Shown here piece after piece: positions 60,027 through 64,000 of a DNA stretch of 64,000 bases. The translations under genes were made by a program, and so were the position numbers. Every line of letters starts with the position of its first letter. The stretch's first letter is position 1. The stretch spans positions 2,521,001 through 2,585,000 of the forward strand of contig NZ_CP027231.1 in NCBI RefSeq assembly GCF_002998435.1, read 5' to 3'. Below the pieces are notes generated by a model that saw only the letters and a program-made list of their open reading frames with translations, was not told the origin of the DNA and did no database searches. Source of the stretch: Bacteroides zoogleoformans (GTDB taxonomy: Bacteria > Bacteroidota > Bacteroidia > Bacteroidales > Bacteroidaceae).

Positions 60027-60683
60027 ATGGGCAATTCATTACAGCAAAAAGAGGCCATAAGGGTGCCGGAACCTACCTTGCGCCGGCTTCCGTGGTACCT
60101 TTCCAATGTAAAGTTGCTGAAACAAAAAGGAGAGCGTTTCGTATCGTCCACTCAAATTTCAAAAGAAATCAATATAGACGCTTCGCAGATAGCCAAAGAC
60201 CTGTCCTATGTAAATATATCGGGACGTACACGTGTGGGCTATGAAGTAGATACGCTGATAGCCGTATTGGAGGACTTTCTTGGATTTACCCATATCCATA
60301 AAGCGTTTCTTTTCGGTGTGGGAAGCCTGGGAGCAGCTCTGTTGCGCGACTCGGGCTTGAATCACTTCGGACTGGAGATAGTTGCTGCATTCGATGTGAA
60401 CCCTGAATTGGTAGGTACTACCCTGAGTGGTATTCCCATCTTCCATTCGGATGAATTCAAACAGAAGATGCTTGAATATGACATCAATATCGGTGTGCTG
60501 ACGGTTCCTATTGAGATTGCTCAAAAAATAACGGATTATATGGTGGCTGGCGGCATCAGGGCTGTTTGGAATTTTACCCCTTTCCGCATCCGCGTTCCGG
60601 AAGATATCGTTGTTCAAAATACTTCCCTTTATGCCCATCTGGCACTGATGTTTAACAGACTGAACTTTAACGAAATCAAGTAA
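60027..60683 (+). CDS. rex: Redox-sensing transcriptional repressor Rex
   Basis: Senses NADH/NAD+ and represses anaerobic metabolism genes. 218 aa: winged-helix N-terminus (about 1-85, STQISKEINIDASQIAKDLS), Rossmann domain with GVGSLGAALL (GxGxxG), and a swapped C-terminal helix (YAHLALMFNRLNF). The stop and the next ATG overlap (TAATG). Confidence 0.94.
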   Translation: MGNSLQQKEAIRVPEPTLRRLPWYLSNVKLLKQKGERFVSSTQISKEINIDASQIAKDLSYVNISGRTRVGYEVDTLIAVLEDFLGFTHIHKAFLFGVGSLGAALLRDSGLNHFGLEIVAAFDVNPELVGTTLSGIPIFHSDEFKQKMLEYDINIGVLTVPIEIAQKITDYMVAGGIRAVWNFTPFRIRVPEDIVVQNTSLYAHLALMFNRLNFNEIK

Positions 60684-61300
60684 TGAAAATTATTGCTGTA
60701 GGAATGAACTATGCCCTGCATAACAAAGAGTTGGGACATACGTTGGTGAATAAAGAGCCGGTGATTTTCATGAAACCGGATTCGGCTATCTTGAAAGACG
60801 GCAAGCCTTTCTTTATTCCCGACTTTTCCAATGAAGTGCATTATGAGACGGAAGTTGTGGTGCGTATCTGCCGATTGGGAAAAAATATCGCTCCCCGTTT
60901 TGCAAACCGGTATTATGATGCGGTGACGGTGGGCATTGATTTCACAGCTCGCGATTTGCAACGCAAGTTTCGTGAGGCCGGTAATCCATGGGAACTCTGC
61001 AAAGGGTTCGACAACTCTGCCGCTATCGGTACATTTATTCCTTTGGAACAAGCGGGCGGTGACGTGCAACGTTTGGATTTCCTTTTGACAATCGACGGTC
61101 AAGAGGTGCAACATGGGAATACTTCAGACATGCTGTTCAGGATAGACGATATCATTGCTTACGTCAGTCGTTTCATGACGTTGAAGATCGGTGATTTGCT
61201 GTTCACGGGAACACCGGCAGGGGTAGGCCCGGTCAGCATAGGTCAGCATTTGCAAGGATACCTGGGCGAAGAGAAAGTGCTCGATTTCCATATCCGATAA
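60683..61300 (+). CDS. Fumarylacetoacetate hydrolase-family protein
   Basis: A 205-aa FAH-fold enzyme. HYETEVVVRICRLGKNI, GIDFTARDLQRKFREAG (metal/substrate ligands) and GDLLFTGTPAGVGPV are the family motifs. Likely an acylpyruvase or oxaloacetate decarboxylase. Coupled to rex. Confidence 0.88.
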   Translation: MKIIAVGMNYALHNKELGHTLVNKEPVIFMKPDSAILKDGKPFFIPDFSNEVHYETEVVVRICRLGKNIAPRFANRYYDAVTVGIDFTARDLQRKFREAGNPWELCKGFDNSAAIGTFIPLEQAGGDVQRLDFLLTIDGQEVQHGNTSDMLFRIDDIIAYVSRFMTLKIGDLLFTGTPAGVGPVSIGQHLQGYLGEEKVLDFHIR

Positions 61301-61376
61301 GGGTCTTCTCTCGGCTTTTATCTTGTATTCTCGTTTATTTTCCGTACTTTCGTGTGGAATTTAAAGAAGGAACAAT

Positions 61377-61856
61377 ATGAAAATACGTGTAGGCTTCGGC
61401 TTTGATGTTCACCAATTGGTGGCAGGACGTGAATTGTGGCTGGGTGGCATTCGCTTGGAACACGAAAAAGGTTTGTTGGGGCATTCGGATGCCGATGTGC
61501 TTGTCCATGCCATTTGTGACGCACTGCTGGGGGCGGCGAACATGCGCGATATCGGTTATCACTTCCCCGATACGGCTGGTGAATTCAAAGATGTAGATAG
61601 TAAGATTTTACTGAAGAAGACGGTGGAACTATTAGCAGATAAGGGCTATTCTATCAGCAATATTGACGCTACGATTTGTGCTGAACGTCCTAAATTGAAA
61701 GTTCATATTCCCGAGATGCAACGAACACTTGCTGCCGTGATGAGGATAAGTGAAGATGATATATCCATCAAAGCCACCACTACCGAAAAACTCGGCTTCA
61801 CGGGTAGGGAAGAAGGTATTTCGGCTTATGTCGCCGTGCTGATAGAAAAAGTGTAA
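61377..61856 (+). CDS. ispF: 2-C-methyl-D-erythritol 2,4-cyclodiphosphate synthase
   Basis: Fifth step of the MEP isoprenoid pathway. 159 aa: GFGFDVHQL holds metal ligands Asp10 and His12, then LLGHSDADVLVHAICDALLG, DIGYHFPDT, and a late TTEKLGFTGREEGI. Full length. Confidence 0.95.
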   Translation: MKIRVGFGFDVHQLVAGRELWLGGIRLEHEKGLLGHSDADVLVHAICDALLGAANMRDIGYHFPDTAGEFKDVDSKILLKKTVELLADKGYSISNIDATICAERPKLKVHIPEMQRTLAAVMRISEDDISIKATTTEKLGFTGREEGISAYVAVLIEKV

Positions 61857-61866
61857 GGTAGACTGT

Positions 61867-62823
61867 ATGTTGATTCGTTTCATAAAAAACTGGACGTTAC
61901 CGCTGGCAATGCTTGCAGGGACTCTGGGATATCTTTTCTTGGCGAGGATACCGCTCGTCAAGCCGGTCAGACCCTATGTCAACAGTCTGGTAACTATACT
62001 TACTCCGACACTGATTTTCGCCCAATTGCTTCTTACTTTCTGCAAGATAGAAATTCATGAGTTGAGGCCTAAAGCATGGCATGGGTGGCTGTTGTTGTTT
62101 CAGATGTTCTCTTGCCTGCTGCTTGTAGCACTGTTGTTGTGTTTGTCGATGGGAGAAACTTATCGGGTTGTGTTTGAAGGGACGATGGTTTGCCTGATTT
62201 GCCCTACGGCAACAGCTGCCGCCGTCATCACACATAAATTGGGCGGCAGTGCGGCAAGTCTCACTACCTATACTTTGTTATCCAATCTGTTGGCTGCTAT
62301 CATTGTCCCTTTGGTGTTTCCAATGGTAGAGCCTCATGTGGATGTTGGTTTTTTTGCCGCCTTTCAGAAAATTCTCAGCAGAGTATTTCCCTTGTTATTG
62401 CTCCCTTTCTTTTTAGCTTGCGCTTTGCGTATATATGCGCCGAAGATACATCGTTTGCTGTCTGGTTCTCGGGATGTGGCTTTTTATTTATGGGCAGTGG
62501 CGCTGGCTATTGTTTCAGGCCAGACAGTACGTTCTTTAGTGAACAGTGAGGCGTCCGTTTGGGTAGAGATATTGATTGCTTTTGCCGGATTGTTGGCATG
62601 TTGTGTGCAGTTTTATTTAGGGAAAAGCATTGGAGGGCATTATAGAGAACGCATCAGCGGAGGACAAGCGTTGGGACAGAAAAATACGGTATTAGCCATT
62701 TGGATGGCATATACCTATCTTAATCCGCTGTCGTCTGTAGGCCCCGGCTCTTATGTCTTATGGCAAAATATAATCAACAGCTATCAATTGTGGAAGAAGA
62801 GAAAAGATAAGATAAAATATTAA
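61867..62823 (+). CDS. Membrane transporter (BASS/bile-acid-symporter-like)
   Basis: A 318-aa protein with about ten membrane segments. GTMVCLICPTATAAAVITHK and GQALGQKNTVLAIWMAYTYL are the two conserved discontinuous-helix regions of the BASS superfamily. Substrate not known. Short gap after ispF, probably co-transcribed. Confidence 0.75.
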   Translation: MLIRFIKNWTLPLAMLAGTLGYLFLARIPLVKPVRPYVNSLVTILTPTLIFAQLLLTFCKIEIHELRPKAWHGWLLLFQMFSCLLLVALLLCLSMGETYRVVFEGTMVCLICPTATAAAVITHKLGGSAASLTTYTLLSNLLAAIIVPLVFPMVEPHVDVGFFAAFQKILSRVFPLLLLPFFLACALRIYAPKIHRLLSGSRDVAFYLWAVALAIVSGQTVRSLVNSEASVWVEILIAFAGLLACCVQFYLGKSIGGHYRERISGGQALGQKNTVLAIWMAYTYLNPLSSVGPGSYVLWQNIINSYQLWKKRKDKIKY

Positions 62824-62915
62824 ATATAAGATGTTGATATTTAATGATTTGTGCTTGTTTTGCGATATTCCCTTTATTTTCCTTGTTTTCTTGTTTAGTC
62901 TAATAAATACATTTA

Positions 62916-62988
62916 TTTTGTTACTATTTTGTTACTCGTGTTCGTTGGAGTAACAAAACAAATAGTTATATTTGCATCGGTAACAAAA
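62916..62988 (+). repeat. Four copies of TTTTGTTAC around an integrase promoter
   Basis: TTTTGTTAC at 62916-62924 and 62927-62935, and its complement GTAACAAAA at 62950-62958 and 62980-62988. The middle two form an 11-bp inverted repeat, TTTTGTTACTC/GAGTAACAAAA. The TATATTTG box (62967-62974) lies among them. Confidence 0.75.
62967..62974 (+). promoter_or_regulatory. Promoter -7 box of the truncated integrase
   Basis: TATATTTG, exact TAnnTTTG, 27 bp before ATG 63002. Confidence 0.55.
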
Positions 62989-63001
62989 TAGGAACGTAAT
63001 T

Positions 63002-63169
63002 ATGGCGAAGAAAAAACAAGAAGTTAAATTGAAAGAACCTGTAAGGATTAGATTCAAGCAGTTTGCTAATGGTAACCAGTCTATTTATTTGGACTACTAT
63101 ACAAGTGATGTTATTAGAAAAGAGAATTATGTTGGTTCGTCTTTTATAGAATTTTACTTATATCATTGA
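63002..63169 (+). pseudogene. N-terminal fragment of a tyrosine recombinase (integrase)
   Basis: 55 codons: MAKKKQEVKLKEPVRIRFKQ then FANGNQSIYLDYYTSDVIRK is the arm-binding start of Bacteroides phage/ICE integrases. Around codon 46 the match ends; the last residues and the stop overlap the neighbouring HAD gene on the other strand. Promoter and start are intact, the rest of the enzyme is gone. Remnant of another integrated element. Confidence 0.72.
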
Positions 63170-63764
63170 GTGTCTTAAAATAATAGTCTGCACGTATAGG
63201 ATTAGATACATTATTGCTCCATAAAACCAATCCGGAATCAACACCGGCATTGTTAGCACATTGAATATCATAAATACTATCACCAATGTAGAGAGCGTTT
63301 TCGGGGCTTACATGGGCTTTAGCCAAATATGCAACTAAGGGTGCTGCTTGGGGCTTATGTTCATCAGTATCATCGGCACATACAATTGTGGAAAAATAGT
63401 CCGCTAACCCTAATGGCTCAAAATCAGAATAATATTCTTGATATGTTTTGGAGGTTACAATGCCTAAAATATAGCCTCTTGATAAAAGGGATTGCAAGCA
63501 TTCTTTGATACCTTGAAAAGGTTGAATAGTGTACTGGAGCAATTTCATATTCCTATCCCATCGTTTCAATGCATCTTCTATGTCGGGTATTTTGAGTAAT
63601 TCCAACGCATTTCTTCCGGTAATGCCTAAAGCAAATTTCAGACTTTCATATTGAGGTGCGCTTCCTGTTATTTCTGTAATTGTTTTTATTAAAGAGTTGA
63701 TGACTGCATATTCCGTATCTATCAATGTACCGTCTATGTCGAATACGATATGTTTATATTTCAT
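63144..63764 (-). CDS. HAD-family phosphatase (phosphoglycolate phosphatase-like)
   Basis: A 206-aa hydrolase. FDIDGTLIDTE gives nucleophile Asp9 and acid Asp11; GIVTSKTYQEY is motif 2; KPQAAP and YIGDSIYDIQCANNAG are motifs 3 and 4. Cap domain between about 15 and 85. Substrate uncertain; PGP or nucleotidase-like. Confidence 0.88.
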   Translation of the reverse strand: MKYKHIVFDIDGTLIDTEYAVINSLIKTITEITGSAPQYESLKFALGITGRNALELLKIPDIEDALKRWDRNMKLLQYTIQPFQGIKECLQSLLSRGYILGIVTSKTYQEYYSDFEPLGLADYFSTIVCADDTDEHKPQAAPLVAYLAKAHVSPENALYIGDSIYDIQCANNAGVDSGLVLWSNNVSNPIRADYYFKTLNDISKIL

Positions 63765-63775
63765 GTGTTGATTTA

Positions 63776-64000
63776 TTAGTCAAATAATACTTGCCAGTTT
63801 CTATCGTAGTAAGCTGAAAAGCACATTTTAATTTGTTCTTCGTTATTTTTCTCTTTTGCAAGAATAGGTAATTCTTCCAATCCGAAATAGGCACTCTCAT
63901 CCGTTTCAATATTGGGTCGGAAATATCCGCTTTCAATCTCACAAAGAACAAAAACTTTACAAACATTGTAGGCATAGGGGGGAATATTATGCAAATTTCT
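63776..64000 (-). CDS. NUDIX hydrolase, C-terminal part (runs off window)
   Basis: The frame is open from the right edge of the window to TAA at 63776. The visible part ends as many Bacteroides NUDIX proteins do: NVCKVFVLCEIESGY, then FGLEELPILAKEKNNEEQIK and WQVLFD. The NUDIX box itself lies outside to the right. 11 bp before the HAD gene, same strand. Confidence 0.7.
   Translation of the reverse strand, partial: RNLHNIPPYAYNVCKVFVLCEIESGYFRPNIETDESAYFGLEELPILAKEKNNEEQIKMCFSAYYDRNWQVLFD

Noticed and set aside
1..64000. CRISPR array, rRNA or transposase
   Set aside because: No regular spaced repeats, no rRNA-like sequence and no transposase motif seen by eye.

Overview
The window is Bacteroides-type DNA. 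The housekeeping block on the right (purB, a pseudouridine synthase, asnS, rplM-rpsI-rpsB-tsf, rex, ispF) and the many TAnnTTTG -7 promoter boxes point to genus Bacteroides or a very close relative. About the first 50.7 kb is a temperate siphovirus-like prophage whose left end, presumably with the integrase and the intact tRNA, lies outside the window. Its right boundary is visible: 50654-50698 is the 3' half of a tRNA-Val(UAC) gene, the usual footprint of tRNA-targeted integration. It is followed by a terminator and then purB.

Prophage late arm (+ strand, 1-28613): a ParB-like/DNA methyltransferase pair that looks like one gene broken by a frameshift; small and large terminase; portal; a MuF head protein carrying a C-terminal papain-fold (Tox-PL-like) domain; scaffold, decoration and major capsid proteins; connectors; major tail protein; tail chaperones with a possible -1 frameshift; a tape measure of about 1534 aa; a distal tail/baseplate module that changes base composition in the middle of one gene; two tandem, mosaic DUF1566/lectin-like adhesins; a serine-recombinase HTH fragment; and a lysis cassette (holin, glucosaminidase, apparent unimolecular spanin).

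Prophage early arm (mostly - strand, 48285 down to 28739): Cro/LuxR-like regulators, RecT and a RecE-like nuclease, a SMARCAL1-like helicase, a helicase-methyltransferase fusion, a PAPS-reductase-like protein, nucleotide-metabolism proteins and a VRR-NUC nuclease. A second leftward operon from 34.2 kb holds a helicase with a separate HARP-like gene, a GNAT-like protein and an IbrA/IbrB-like pair. A control node at 34.2-35.1 kb has divergent promoters, repeated operator-like 11-mers, an XRE/zinc-ribbon regulator and a GIY-YIG gene that seems to have inserted into the regulator's 3' end. Between the CI-like S24 repressor (48490) and attR are three genes likely expressed in the lysogen: a membrane-anchored helical protein, a probably surface-exposed lipoprotein and a 48-aa zipper-like protein.

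The most striking system is the MuF-papain fusion (5440-7173) with a small convergent gene (7398-7159) that has its own TATATTTG promoter. This fits a virion-borne polymorphic toxin whose immunity gene can be expressed while the late genes are silent. The host side (50.9-64 kb) is mostly ordinary housekeeping. Exceptions are a 31-nt inverted repeat flanking rpsB, a hairpin leader before rplM, and a truncated integrase remnant with an intact promoter at 63.0 kb. All functional calls come from reading motifs by eye; no searches were run.
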